From Lactarius indigo (Eukaryota; Basidiomycota; Agaricomycetes; Russulales; Russulaceae): DNA of 64,000 nt. The stretch spans positions 248,001 through 312,000 of the forward strand of contig JAFKAC010000058.1 in assembly GCA_025766275.1 (NCBI GenBank). The letters run 5' to 3'. How positions within the stretch are numbered: position 1 is the stretch's first letter; each line of letters starts with the position of its first letter. Both the position numbers and the translations under genes were made by a program. Positions 45,359 through 57,432 of this stretch are shown in pieces. The notes beneath the pieces were generated by a model that worked only from the letters and a program-made list of their open reading frames with translations, was not told the origin of the DNA and did not search any database.

Positions 45359-48300
45359 TTATTGATCCTCCAATCTATTATGAGCAGATGTTATTGGAGT
45401 GAGTGCCTTGACTGAACTCCTACACATCTCCTCCCATCTGTGCACCTGGTATGATGCATATGCACTGTGCCCATCCAACCTCCCCTTTGTTGCCACATCC
45501 ATCCATGTCTTCCAACACTCTGCCTTTGCATGGAAGTAAGCTGGAACCCACAATGCTTCATTTCTGATGCTCTTATCTTCCTCCTTCCATTGTTCAAGCT
45601 GTGACTTTGCTCGCAGCCAATGCACACGGTTAACTATTCATTCAATCAGCATGGGTCATGGGCATGCATAAAAGTAGTCACTCACATTCATCAAACCATG
45701 CACCACCTCTCTTTTCAGAAGTACCAAAGCTCCAGAGCCATGGAAGCTGTGTGTTCCGCTGCCCCACTACTCCAGCACCAAGGATGGCTGTATGAACATG
45801 GAGATCTGTTGCCTGGAGTAATGGTAGTTCTTGTAAATCTTTCAATATTTGCTGCACCTTGATGTATGCATCTCTTGCCATGCTATATGTCCGAGCATGC
45901 TCATGGACTGTGTTATCAACGCTCTGGACTGCAGTCCAGGCACGAGTCTTCGTTTTCTGTGTTCGCGCACCTCGGACCTGGGTCCGGAACAGTGCCGATT
46001 TGAAGCCCAATGCCAGGCGAATCCTGTGGATCGAATCATTTGCCTGGGCATAGCGCAACTTAGCCTCCTTAAGTGCAAGAGATTTGACACCATGAGTGAT
46101 ACACCATTCTGCTCCAAGTGTTGATGGGAGTAAAATTGGAATGTCCTCTGCATTGGTACCCTCCGATCCAGAGATGTCCGATATCTGAGTCTTGGATCTT
46201 GGAACTGTGGAATCCTCCATATCATCCACATGGTCATACTCTCCATAGTCACCCAGTGATGGGATGGGTGCATCCAGTGGTTGATGGTGGAGCAGAAAGG
46301 CATCTGCCTGGTGTGAAAACATGTCAATCAGCTTCTGCAGGTGGATCCGCTTGTTCTCAATTGTCTGAAACTCTTCAATTGTGTGTGAGCCATGGGTCCG
46401 GAGCTGATATCTGTAGCGGTATGACTTATCGCGTACAACTAGACCAAGGTGAGGTAAGTGAACTGAACAGGTAGCACACCCAAGCCTAGCGCGGAGACAA
46501 GTCACGCGCCGAACGTACAGTCACAACGGAGAGTAGACACACATGAGGACTTTATGCAAGTCCAAAGGTCTGGTGATCACGCTGTGGCACGCTGAGTGGA
46601 GAACCAAGAGGACAAGTTAATATTGGAGAAGTGAGGGAATACAGGGGATGATACGCACCTGAGTGGAGAACCAAGAGGACAAGTTGGTTCCACTCAGGAC
46701 GCTACATGGGGGTTTATATACACTGCTGCGGCTGAGTTCGAATTACTATGGAACCTTATTACTAAAGGTACATGTAATAGTAATGAGTCAGGCGCTGACG
46801 CGTCGTGTCTAATAATAGCGTTATCTATTGTGCTGACTGATGCACAGTCATTAACGCTGACAGAACAGTGACGTGTCCTTATCTATGAGTCACAACCCTA
46901 TAACAATGTAGTCTAGAACTATCTAGAACGTTCCCTGCTTATCGTCCAATAAGAAACTATAGTACTTAATGAGGGAAGTGCCCTAAGAGGTAACATCCGA
47001 TAAGGAAGTTACTATCCCAGGGTCACGTGCTTGTAGGTGCACATGTTTGGCATCACGTGACTAACCATCTTATCATATCTAATGATAAGGACTTGGATGT
47101 TTGAGCGCAACGTTGGAGTCTTATATCTCCACCAAATAAATCCGTAAAAATACGGAAAAATAAGGCGAAAATAGAGCGTCCGTGACAATATCTGATGGCC
47201 AATCTAAGCAAGCCATCAGGTGTACAATTCCGGTGATGTTAACACTGATGGCCAACTGACTGCATTTCCTGAATCTTCAGGCCACATGAAATCCATGATG
47301 TCCCACCACGAATGGAATGGTTCCCATCCTCATCTGCCATCAGTTGCTGTTGAATCATGGCACGAGAAGGTGCTTAAATCCAGCATTAGTTCGGAGGAGG
47401 CTATCCATGATTGGTGTCCGAACCTTTCTGCTTCACTGTGTCATATATGTCCATGCTAGAAGGGTCCACACCTCTCCGTGTCTGTGCGGCCATGTCCTCC
47501 TCTAGCCATTGCTTGGTCTTGTCCTTAAAATGTTCACTAAGAGATTCAAATGCCTTGCTGCTTGCATCTAGGCCATGCTCCGAGTGCTTCCACCACTTGA
47601 GAAGTGATGGAACTGTCATATTCAAGTGATGTTAACTCTGTATGCCATTATGTATAATCCGGCCATACCGATCCGGACCAGCTTCTTCCAGTTGGAGTGG
47701 TTCATGTGGGCATCTAGGACCTCTTGCCTATGAGCCAGGGACATCCCTCGTGTGCTCCGTGATATGTTATTCAGTGGGGCCCATAAGGTCTCTATGATCT
47801 CTCCATCAACCTGCTTTGCACCAGGAATGTAGCTCGGAGAGAATCGTGGTAAGCAAGAATCTTGGTGGCCATGTATGTGGAACAGTCCGATACCCATCCG
47901 GATGTCCAAGGCCTCGGAGCTGGGTAGTGACAATCCTGGACTGTTCCTTACTCGCTCCTGGAAGTGCACTCTGTATTGGCACATGATGTCATACATCACC
48001 AGTGCAACTGGCATGTCTTCCATGTTGTAAGAAAGAGCTTTGCAGATGCTGTAGTCCATATTTATTTGCCTGGTGATCATTGTAAATCAGTTGCAGACTG
48101 AGACTTTTAGTGAATGGGGCATGCCTCTCTCCCTTCTGGAAGTCTACCACAGAAGTTGGAACAAAGAATCCATGGCAGCAAGCTGTTGCACCAATCCCTG
48201 TGACATCAAGATGTGCCCTACTTGAATTTGCCTGTTCAATGGCTTTGTATGTGTTACATGTGCTTGGCTATTGGGCCATCAGCCAAACCAAACCTGGTAG

Positions 48301-50010
48301 GGAGGCACAACATACCTGGACAATTTCATGGCCACTTTTAAGATGAGCCTTGTACAGTTCTGGATTCGCCATGAAGGCCATTCCAGCAGACAGTGCAACA
48401 TCCTTCTCTCCAGACCTGTGCCTCATGTGCTCTGCAGAGAAATTTCCATCCATAATGAATGTTCAGATCAATTCATTCCTATAGGGGGTCAATGACATGA
48501 AAACAGTGTCCGAAGATTCCACATACGGTTCATATCTGGCCTTCCAATCTCTTGGGAGGTTGACTCCTGGCTGTGGACATGCTGGGCAGAAAACTGCCAT
48601 GGAGCCATCCGGAGACATTTCCTCCGACTGGTGTCCAAGTCCCTGCTCCATTCTGGACCTGAGGTCTCGCCATTGGCGTGATGTCCTCAATAGTTGTCTA
48701 TACAAATTCTGCAACAATTCATTATTGACTGTGGGTGATGTGGAAGAAGAGGAACGGACCGGAACAAGTCCTGGGAACATTCTACTGGTCTGGCTTTGCA
48801 ACTTGGAATAGTACTGTTGGGCTGTGGTCTTGCACTCCAAGTTGTCATTCAGAAAGTCATCAAGAACTGAGAATGTGAACAGAGTCCTGACTTGCTTGAA
48901 GGTAGCAGGAAATAGACCACTCTGGAGCAGCTGTTCATCTTGGTTATCCGATTTGGAGCAGACACAGAACACTGTCTCCATTTCAAAGATACCACTCCTG
49001 TCCACAATTGTTAGAATCTGATTTCCTGAGAGCTCTCTGGGTGCCTGATCCATGGACATGTGCTTGTCACTTGAATCCAGAAAGATGTCCAAATTGTCAA
49101 ATAGTGCATCTGAAATGATTGGAGTAGTTGATACACCACAAGGCTTCAGGGTATCCTGGGGTGTGGCTGAGTGGTCTGAAAGTTGGAGAGATTCTAGTTC
49201 CTCTTGAACGGAGTGCAGCGAAGATGACAACCCAGGTCCGGTGTGTTTATTTCTCTTGCCATGGGGTCCCTGTGTTGCTCTGATTCCCTAGATGAGCATG
49301 AGCACAGGTACACATGAGACAATGCAATGGTATTATACTTCAACAGTCAATGGACATGGTGCACCAGCATGCCCAAGGAACAGCACAAATCCCAGTGAGT
49401 GCAGTGAAACCGGAGTATAGTGTGTTGCAGTCCATAGAAGTGGCCGATGAAATGGTGAATGCCTGTGAGACTTGACACAGCAGGATTGACAAAACAGTGG
49501 TGCTCCGACACAGTCAGGGCACTTGACCTCTCCATGGCCATGGCATATAGAGCATGTGGAGGAAGAAGGCCGACTCTCCATGGCCAAAAGTATATAGAGA
49601 TATCTGCTCCGGAGTTGAAGCCATTGCTCCATGACAGTCTACATCAAATTAGCATCCTTCACCCCATGTAGTGGATATCTGGTACATACAGGTGCCTGTG
49701 GTTGAGACTGCTTGGTCTTATCATCTGGAAGCTCATCCATTTGCTCATCTATCCATTGCTCGGCTTGTGTATCTTTGAAGGAAGCTGAGGCCATTTGAGA
49801 TCCCTCTGCTGTGGCTGGATCTAATGCTTTGTCCTTCTTTCCCTTCTTTGAGTTGGAAGACTCTCCAGCCTTTGCCTTGGTTGGGAGGAGAATGGGGACA
49901 GACTTCTGCGTGGTCCGAATGCCCCTCTTGGTCCATCTGTGATGAATGATAACTTCTTCAATACCGTCCTCAGCTGGTAGAAGAGATTCAGCTGCACGTC
50001 TCCGAGGCAT
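45359..50010 (-). pseudogene. KDZ transposase with CxC2 cysteine cluster
   Basis: Starts at ATG 50010 (MPRRRAAES, basic, Lys-rich); first exon ends 49690 at a GTATGT donor, second starts 49638. CxC2-type zinc region CSICHGHGEVKCPDC...CQSCCVKSH (about 49570-49460), then TIVDRSGIFEMETVFCVCSK. KDZ core: FIMDGNFSAEHMR, DVTGIGAT, VMYDIMCQYRVHFQERV (about 47990), FHIHGHQDSCLPRFSPSYIP and VDGEIIETLWAPLNNISRST. C-terminal exons at 46400-45678 and 45625-45359 (HWLRAKSQLEQW, PAYFHAKAECWKT). TGA 48465-48463 breaks the frame before MDGNF. One intron (about 48115-48063) appears to start with GC rather than GT. An intron near 47250-46400 holds a solo LTR. Exon limits partly approximate. Confidence 0.85.
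46412..47187. mobile_element. Solo LTR in a KDZ transposase intron (776 bp)
   Basis: Starts TGTAGCGG, ends CGTGACA, flanked by ATATC at 46407-46411 and 47188-47192. Contains an internal direct repeat CTGAGTGGAGAACCAAGAGG (about 46590 and 46661). Confidence 0.9.
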
Positions 50011-50196
50011 CTCTGGTGATCAGAAAGTATAAACAGGAGGGGTGTATCTGTGGTGGATGATGCTATTTCGGTATGTATCAATGTTCCTTTTATATCTGCT
50101 GCTCCATGCACATCTCATATATGTCCATTATCGATCTCAGAGATACCTGATAGTTTGTGGCAGGTGTCTCGGACACTGAATCTATATGGGTATGTC

Positions 50197-50365
50197 AGTC
50201 CGAGATTGCCAGTCCGAGATTGTCAGTCCGAGATTGTCAGTCCGAGATTGTCAGTCCGAGATTGTCAGTCCGAGATTGTCAGTCCGAGATTGTCAGTCTG
50301 AGACTGTCAGACTGAGACTATCAGTCCATGATTCTCAGTCTGTGATTCTCAGTCCGAGATTGTCC
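50197..50365. repeat. 14-bp tandem array AGTCCGAGATTGTC
   Basis: About seven near-perfect units followed by four or five diverged ones. Contains the same GTCCGAG heptamer as the subterminal arrays; it lies just upstream of the transposase start. Confidence 0.85.
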
Positions 50366-50745
50366 ACTGATTCCATTTCATGGAGTTTGACAATCTAATA
50401 TTTCATATTCATCTCTCAGAGTTGTGTTACCCCACATACATCTCAGAAGCAGTAACAGAATGTATGGTATGCCAACATTCATGATATAGACCATGTAGAT
50501 CTAGTTCATTGATTGGGTACTCAGTCCGAACACAGGTACATGCAATAGCTACCTGCAGACCTATATACTACAATAGTACCACCCACCCATGACAGCACCT
50601 CTGGTGCAAGCTTTGGATGGATCATCCACTCATCTCAACATACTCCGAAGGCAGCGCAATCCCCTGTGCATCACAAAGTGCCTTAGCCATGATGCACATA
50701 TTCTGGAGGTCAATGTGGAGCCTGTCGATCTCCACAATGATCTGA
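50366..50745. other. Gap upstream of the transposase
   Basis: No gene recognised; ordinary AT-rich sequence. Confidence 0.35.
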
Positions 50746-51051
50746 TTATACTATGCCCCACATAAGGATACCGTAAAATATGCTCCAGAGTGATGCACAT
50801 ACCAGGTTTCCCAAGGCAACTAGTGACTCTAAGTCCGAGTTGGAACCATCCAAACCAGAGACATCCGAATTTGAGCTGCTTGCATCAGAACTAGTGCTGA
50901 TGCCTTCATCATTGTAGTGGGCCAGATACATATCTTCTTCATCAAATGATTCAAAACCTGATGAGATGCAGGTCTCTGGCTCGGAGAGATTGGAAGGTGT
51001 ATCATGGTCATGTGTAAACAAGGATCCATGTGTTTCTGTCATTGGCAACAT
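50746..51051 (-). CDS. Small acidic Ser-rich ORF, doubtful
   Basis: About 101 codons with ATG (MLPMTETHGS), rich in Ser, Asp and Glu (FESFDEEDMYLAHYNDEG, SSDASSSNSDVSGLDGSNSD), with a hydrophobic end. It could be the first exon of a KDZ-borne gene. No family recognised. Confidence 0.3.
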   Translation of the reverse strand: MLPMTETHGSLFTHDHDTPSNLSEPETCISSGFESFDEEDMYLAHYNDEGISTSSDASSSNSDVSGLDGSNSDLESLVALGNLVCASLWSIFYGILMWGIV

Positions 51052-52093
51052 CTTCCTGATGGATTCGGAGTGAGGTTCAGAATTGACTATGGTTGTGTAT
51101 ACAGTGGTTGTATAGTACAGTGTTTCGTGAGCATTTATAAGCTATCTGAGTATCCAATATCTCATGGATAATGGCATAATCTGTAACACAGTACCCCACC
51201 CCACTCCGATCACCTATTGTCAAGTATAGCACTTCACTGGGTTTGAATTGAAACATGTGTGATGTATGTGGAGTGAGTGAATACTCTGCAAGATCTCTTG
51301 GGTTGCATTGGATATGTAGAGATGTCACCACAGCATAGGCAACACACACAAGGATTACTAGTCTGCTAGTCATATGATCATAATGAATGCACTATGTGCC
51401 TAGCAATTCGTACTTGATTGCTTAGCATTAGTATCAGCATCCTTGCCTAGACACCCAATTTGGACAGATATTAGTCACTGACACACACCAAAGTCCAATG
51501 TCTGCACAAATGAATGTCCGAGATTCACGGAAATAAATGTCCGAGATTCACGGAAATGAATGTCCGATGTCAACAGGATGCATGTTTTGGCTATTAGTGG
51601 ACAGTCTTTGATGCCATCAGTTCTCTTAATTGATACAGGTACACCAAGTCATGCTAACACATGTACCGAAGATACACTATGTAATGATATACAAACATAA
51701 CAGACACATGTGCTCCCCTGTCTGTTTGGCACAGAGATGGGAGCAGAGTGCTCAATATGCATCACTGTGATTCCATGACAAGGACAGTACATATCCACTA
51801 AGTATGATGAAACTGGACTGAGAATAAGGCATCTGATGTGGACCTGAGATTACTGGAGTTGCTTAGGATGTTCTCTGAATAGCATTATATATAGTGTCCC
51901 AAGATGCACATGAAGTTGAGACTTAAGGAGTATTATGAGGAATTAGTCAGATGATCTCCCTAAATCAATTGAACATATTTAATAGAATAAGTGCATCAAA
52001 CATGGGGTGAAATAGGATGTATACAGTATATAGTATCAGAGACAGAGTGAGCTGGGCAGCTGTGAGTGCAACATAGAGTGACTCTAACACTAA
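51052..52093. other. Gap within the KDZ element
   Basis: No convincing gene. Short diverged GTCCGAG motifs occur near 51520-51570 (TGTCCGAGATTCACGGAAAT, twice). Confidence 0.4.
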
Positions 52094-53757
52094 GTGCATC
52101 TGAGATGGTATGTGTCCGAGATGGTGTGTGTCCAAGGTGTTGTCCAAGATGGTGTGTGTCCAAGATGGTGTTCATCTGAGGATGTGTGCATGCGAGATGG
52201 TGTGTGTGCGAGTCAATGTGCGTCCGAGATGGTGTGCGTCCGAGAATATGTGTGTGCAAGCATGTGTGCATGCAAGTGATGAACAGCACAGATAGATAGC
52301 ATACTCACAGTGGCAAAGGTGACTGTGGTGAGATATGCAGAGAGTGCTTGAAGCAGCAACAGGGGGTCAGGCAAGTGAAGCAGGAAGTTGTCTGGCACAC
52401 AAGCAGTGAGAACTGATAATGTTACATTGGAGGAAAGGAGGCTTACCTGGCACACAAGCAGTGAGAACTGATGTGGACCAGGAGCGTACATGGTACTCTA
52501 CTTATACTCCTACAGAGGGTGACAGTAGTACAAGATAAGTAACGTTTAGTCACAGAATACAAAGGTGCTATTGTTCTACAAAGGGACAAAAGAGTGGATG
52601 CTTTGAGAACAAGGGAGAGGAGAACAAGAAGAGTCCAGAACTAGATGATATCATACTGACATCATAATAAAGATAATACTAAGTAAAGAACAAAGGAAGG
52701 TACAAAGGCGTTATACAACGCAGAGTCTGGATGTATGATGTCATAGAAGTACAGTGATGTCATAGATGACGCAATGGTAAGTCCAGATTGTACAGATCAA
52801 ACAGTACCTAGTCTACAAGTCCTGTATATCTAATCTAAAGCAGTCCATGCTGCAAGTCCGGTCCATACGAGCCGCTAAGTGCGCAGGGGTCACTTATCAA
52901 CAGCAAGTTGGTGTGTGTGCAAGTAGGTGTGCATCCGAGATGGTGTGCGTGTGAGTAGGTGTGCGTGCGAGCATATGTGTGTCCGAGTCGGTGTGCGTAT
53001 GCGAATATGTGCGTTCGAGTCGGTGTGCGTCCAAGAATATGTGCATGCGAGTTGGTGTGCGTGCGAGTTGGTGTGCGTGCGAGTATGTGTGCGTCCGAGA
53101 ATATGTGCGCTTGTGTCGGTGTGTGTCTGAGAATATGTGCGTCCGAGTTGGTGTGCGTCCGAGTTGTGCGTCCGAGCATGTGTGCATCCGAGTTGGTGTG
53201 CGTCCGAGTTGGTGTGCATCCAAGCATGTGTGCGTCCGAGTATGTGTGCGTCCGAGTATGTGTGCGTCCGAGTCAGTGTGCGTCTGGGCAAGTGTGCGTC
53301 CGAGATGGTGTGTGTCCAAGTCGGTGTGTGTCCGAGCATATGTGTGTCCGAGTATGTGTGCGTCCAAGTTGGTGTGCGTCTGAGTTGTGCGTCCGAACAT
53401 GTGTGCATCCGAGTTGGTGTGCGTCCGAGTTGGTGTGCGTCCGAGCATGTGTGCGTCCAAGTCGGTGTGCATCCGAGCATGTGTGCGTCCGAGTCGGTGT
53501 GCGTCCGAGCATGTGTGCGTCCGAGTATGTGTGCGTCCGAGTATGTGTGCGTCCGAGTCGGTGTGCGTCCGAGTATGTGTGCGTCCGAGTTGGTGTGCGT
53601 CCGGGCAAGTGTGCATCTGAGTTGGTGTGTGTCCGAGTTGGTGTGTCTGAGCATATGTGCGTCCGAGTATGTGTGCGTCCGAGTCGGTGTGCATCCGAGG
53701 ATGTGTGCGTGCGTCCGAGTTGGTGCGTCCGAGTTGGTGTGCATCCAAGACAGTGCC
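52094..53757. repeat. 16-bp minisatellite GTGTGCGTCCGAGTYG, split by a solo LTR
   Basis: Main array 52903-53757 has about 50 units of 16 bp such as GTGTGCGTCCGAGTTG or ...GCAT. A less regular part lies at 52094-52276. The heptamer GTCCGAG recurs in each good unit. Because 16 is not a multiple of 3 and the unit lacks stops, most frames stay open on both strands for hundreds of codons. Confidence 0.88.
52277..52902 (-). mobile_element. Solo LTR inside the minisatellite (626 bp)
   Basis: Plus strand TGATGAACAGCAC...CACTTATCAACA; flanked by GCAAG at 52272-52276 and 52903-52907. Reverse-oriented relative to 32397-33001, same family. Confidence 0.9.
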
Positions 53758-54054
53758 TATCTGACACCCAATTCGCCCAAGTCTGTGTGAGTCATAGAAT
53801 GTGCATAAGCTCAGTCCAAACTCAAGGTCAACCTGACCACATATGGTAAGCAAGCAAGCAATCCAACTTTCATTTCTAGACATTCTCTGGTACTACATAT
53901 GAACGACACATTCTATTACTTGGTTTCAATGATAACTGTGACCATTATGGCCGACTGCGTGAGGATGCCCTTGACCCAGGAGCACTAGGGGCCCTAGAGA
54001 CACTTGGGGCCCTAGAAGCCAGCTTGATGGTCACTCCACTGCGCCCAATAGACA

Positions 54055-55661
54055 CTAACAGGGGTCAGACATAAAGCAAGTGAGTCCGAAATAGAGTCCA
54101 ATTTCGGACGACGCACCATTAGCTGGCACATTCCCAGCACCGCTTCCAGACGATCCTGTGGCTGGACTGGCTGAGATGGACAGCCTGGAGACGTCAACAC
54201 CAGTGGAGGATGTCGAGGCAGCTGTGGAAGCTGTGGTACTGAGTGTGGAAGCTATAGATGGCGAGACGGCAGATGCTGAGTTGAACAGAGGGACTGGTGG
54301 GGTATGGAGATTGAGGGTCGATGGAATGACATCGTGGTGCATGCACAGCGCACGGAGGAGTAGTTCCAGATTGTTCTGGCCAATCTGGAGAGCTGCAAGG
54401 CACTCTTCAAGCCTTTCTTGTCCACGCTTGAGAGAGTCAAGTGTCGGCGTCATATTGTCAAAGACAGCTGTAAGGGAACGTTAAATGAGTTCAGATGGAC
54501 TGTGGTCAATTGCGCACATGCAGCCGAACGCCTCCGGGGCGGCTGCTGTTTCCTCTCCTCCTTTGCAAGCTTCGAGCGCTCGATGGATTCGATGATCGGG
54601 AGTGCCCAAGCTGGTGGAGGCTGGCATTGCACCTTGCGACTCCGGCAGAGCGCACATGCTATGGCCTTTGGAGCGTTGACCTGGGGGACACACTCCTTCG
54701 CATTGGACATCTGGCATGGCCCACAGAATCCCTGGATGCCAGATTATCGCACCACCACTCGGAGAGCAAAACGGACGTACAGGGTCCAGAAGGGATTCCT
54801 TTCCCTTTCCCTTTGCCTTAGCAGATGTGCTGGCCTTGCGTTGACGGCGCTTTGCAGGGATGTCCGAGGATGGTGATACCACAACAGCCTGGGGGCGCTT
54901 GGTCGCCCTTGGCTTGCACGGTGTCACCTCCACATCCGGATTGTCCAACATGATGATGTCGTCACCAGTCGAGTCTTCATCAGTATGGCCGGATACCTTC
55001 ACCTTTGAGTTGTGTCCGGAGCAGCGTGGACCACTACTCGCTCCGGTACTAGCTGATTCGACTATTGTGTGCGATTAGATTAGCTATGTGTCTTCAGCAT
55101 ATGAGCAGCGAACTCACCTTCTGCAACTTCATCGTCATCGTCGCCTTCACCTCCGGCAGCCTCAGCAGCTGCGTCTTCAGCAGCCTCCTCATCCTCAAAT
55201 GTGGGCTCTCCAGGGAGCCACCACTCGACCATGTCCGGTACCTCGCTAGCAAGGCGCCGGACATCAGCCAAGGAGAGCACTGGGTTGAACCCAGGGTTCG
55301 CACTTGAGAACACCTTGCAGGCCTCACGGATCACATCGATGCTGAACCTGTCCAGCTCCATGTCACCATTACCAACGCGCACACTCTCCTCCCCAACCAT
55401 GCGCAGCAGTGGATGCATGCGAGGGACACAGGCATCCTCCTTCTCAAAGACCTCATTGACCTCGTCCTATGACACTCAGTGAGTGAGCTGTGATACGCAT
55501 TCGGACGGACCACGCACCAACTCATTTTCCAATGCCTGGTTGTACCAGGAATCGTCCACAGCTTCCTTATGTTCATCCCTATACCGGAGAGCAGTGTCTA
55601 TCCTACAGGCGATCCCCAACAGCTGAGCCTCAGCAGGAGTAATAGAGTCGGATGCTGCCAT
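54055..55661 (-). CDS. KDZ-borne gene with a six-cysteine zinc-cluster-like motif
   Basis: Exons: 55661-55518 (MAASDSITPAEAQLLGI), 55466-55118 (acidic, ending DDDDEVAEG), from 55061 (DDIIMLDNPDVEVTPCKPRA and a Lys-rich AKGKGK stretch), an exon with CGPCQMSNAKECVPQ...ACALCRSRKVQC, and a last exon ending at 54055 (coiled helix QERLEECLAALQIGQNNLEL, Ser/Thr-rich tail). Cysteines are spaced C-x2-C-x7-C-x11-C-x2-C-x6-C, close to fungal Zn2Cys6 clusters. A DNA-binding or accessory role for the transposon is inference. The exon 3/4 junction (GTACGT...CATCCAG) is well supported by restoring the cysteine frame; the last junction is uncertain. Confidence 0.6.
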
Positions 55662-56064
55662 TGTTGTAATGTGGAGGGTGAATGTTGAATGATCAGATAC
55701 TGTCTGTCGCATACTCGGACACCTGACTCCAAATATTCGACGTCCAAGTTTGATGTGATTGGACCGATAAGGCATGCCCCATACAGACGCCCCACATGGA
55801 CGCTGCGTCCGATCTGTCCGGACATCTAATAAAAGCATATGCCCCACATGGACACCGAGTCTATTGTGTCCGAACATCTCATAAGAGTATATGATGTCAT
55901 AGATCTAGTCGCCCAGTACACAACTCTGGACATGCGGCATGCATCGATGCATACATCATAGTCTTGGGCCCATACTTCGGACAGTCGCCAATTCCAATAC
56001 TTAGTCCATGCACAGTAATATAGTCATCACCGATCCAGCGAACTATCAGCCACACCCACACAAC
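55662..56064. other. Divergent promoter region of two KDZ-borne genes
   Basis: Lies between the minus gene starting at 55661 and the plus gene starting at 56065. Contains several diverged TCGGAC/GTCCGA motifs and repeated CCCCACATGGAC blocks (about 55790 and 55845). Confidence 0.4.
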
Positions 56065-56545
56065 ATGTCATTCCCAGATGAGACTTCGGAGTCTGAGTCC
56101 AGTGTGTCCCCATATAGTAAGCATTACCCACAGTACTTACCTGAGTCATATGGCCATAGGGCATTGGGCATACATCGGAAAGATGCCCCCACATGCGCGA
56201 AAGCTTACTGCAAAAAGTGCGCCTAGCAAGGCCACTCCCACTGCCACACCTACTCCAACTGCTACCACCCCACCTGCTCCAGCTGTGGCTGCCACTGCAG
56301 CAGCACCATCTCTGGCTTCTGCTCTTGCTCCGGCCTTTCAAGCAAAGGTGGTGCCTCCAGTGAAATCAAAGGTCAAGCACTCTTTTCCTGCTCCATCCAT
56401 GGTTGAGGTAACCAAGGTCCGGGAGATGGTGTCTCATCTTCGTGCACACCTCATAGAGCGTCAAATAGCCCTTCACGACGGTCTGGAAGCTGAGAAAGCG
56501 TTTACAGATAAGCTGGATGAGTTCATGGCCAGTCTTCCAGAGTAG
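56065..56545 (+). CDS. Small KDZ-borne protein, Ala/Pro/Thr-rich with C-terminal helix
   Basis: Exons 56065-56116 and 56160-56545 with a 43-bp intron (GTAAGC...CATAG); joined, 145 codons. MSFPDETSESESS start, basic segment, a long Ala/Thr/Pro stretch, then a charged helix (EVTKVREMVSHLRAHLIERQ, EAEKAFTDKLDEFMASLPE), possibly a coiled coil. No family recognised. The intron is short but restores one continuous frame. Confidence 0.5.
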
Positions 56546-56675
56546 TCAAGTTCATAGCTGTAGTCTACCTTGTGAATCTACTGTTCCTCCTCAGGTTTTG
56601 GTCACTTCTGTTGGGGTGATTGCAGCATACGATGTGACCATATTCAATCAGATAATATTTACATGCCATATAGAG

Positions 56676-57180
56676 CGTCTAGAGATCATTCACCGATTGG
56701 CCACAGCACGCATATTCGGACATGACTCGGAGTCATGTGTCGGAAGGGCGTTTCAGCTGGAGTCATGAAGGCAGACTGAACCTCTCTGAAATGAAGTGTG
56801 TTTTGTTTCATAACCACAATGCAATCTACTATGAAGAATATAGGTGTCTAGAGACCATTCTCAGATTGACAATGGAACGTATCTTCGGACATCGTTCAGA
56901 CGTGTTGGTCCGGTGTGCATTCTGTCCGAAGTCGTGAAAACAGACCGCATCTCCAAAATAAATTGTATTGTGTTTCAAAGCCATGACACCAGCCTGTTAA
57001 AGTAAGTATAACATGTCTGGAGACCCTTCTCAGATTGACAATTGAATGGATCTTCGGACATACTTCGGACATATTGGTCCGGTGTGTGTTCCGTCCGAAG
57101 TCGTGAAAACAGACCGCACGTCTCCAAACTAAATTGTATTATGTTTCAGAGCCATGAAACAATACACTGTGAGTATGTCA
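56676..57180. repeat. Three tandem copies of a ~170-bp unit
   Basis: Units begin near 56676, 56845 and 57014. Shared blocks: CTCAGATTGACAAT, TCTTCGGACAT, TTGGTCCGGTGTG, GTCCGAAGTCGTGAAAACAG and TTGTATTRTGTTTCA. The first unit is most diverged. Each carries TCGGACA/GTCCGA motifs. Confidence 0.7.
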
Positions 57181-57432
57181 CTGGTCTTTCTAAGTATATC
57201 ACTCCAATACACTTTGTGTTGAAACCTATCATGTTACGTGTGTCATGTCAACACATGGATTTCGGAGTCCTCATTTTCTGATCGTTCAATCCACCTACCC
57301 TGTATTAAGGTGATATCTCTGGGTCATCCTCTTGGGGACTTATGAGAGCACTATATATATGCTCAACCATGATCAGTTTGATTTCCCAAATACATTCGAC
57401 TTCCATACCCTTCAACAACTTTGTCTACACCC

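Noticed and set aside
50197..50365. Regular 14-bp repeats resembling a CRISPR array
   Set aside because: No unique spacers; simple tandem repeat in a eukaryotic transposon.
52890..53883. Very long open frames on both strands (up to about 330 codons) rich in Val/Cys/Arg or His/Thr/Asp
   Set aside because: They follow the 16-bp repeat, occur in several frames at once and have a 16-residue periodicity; a repeat artefact, not genes.
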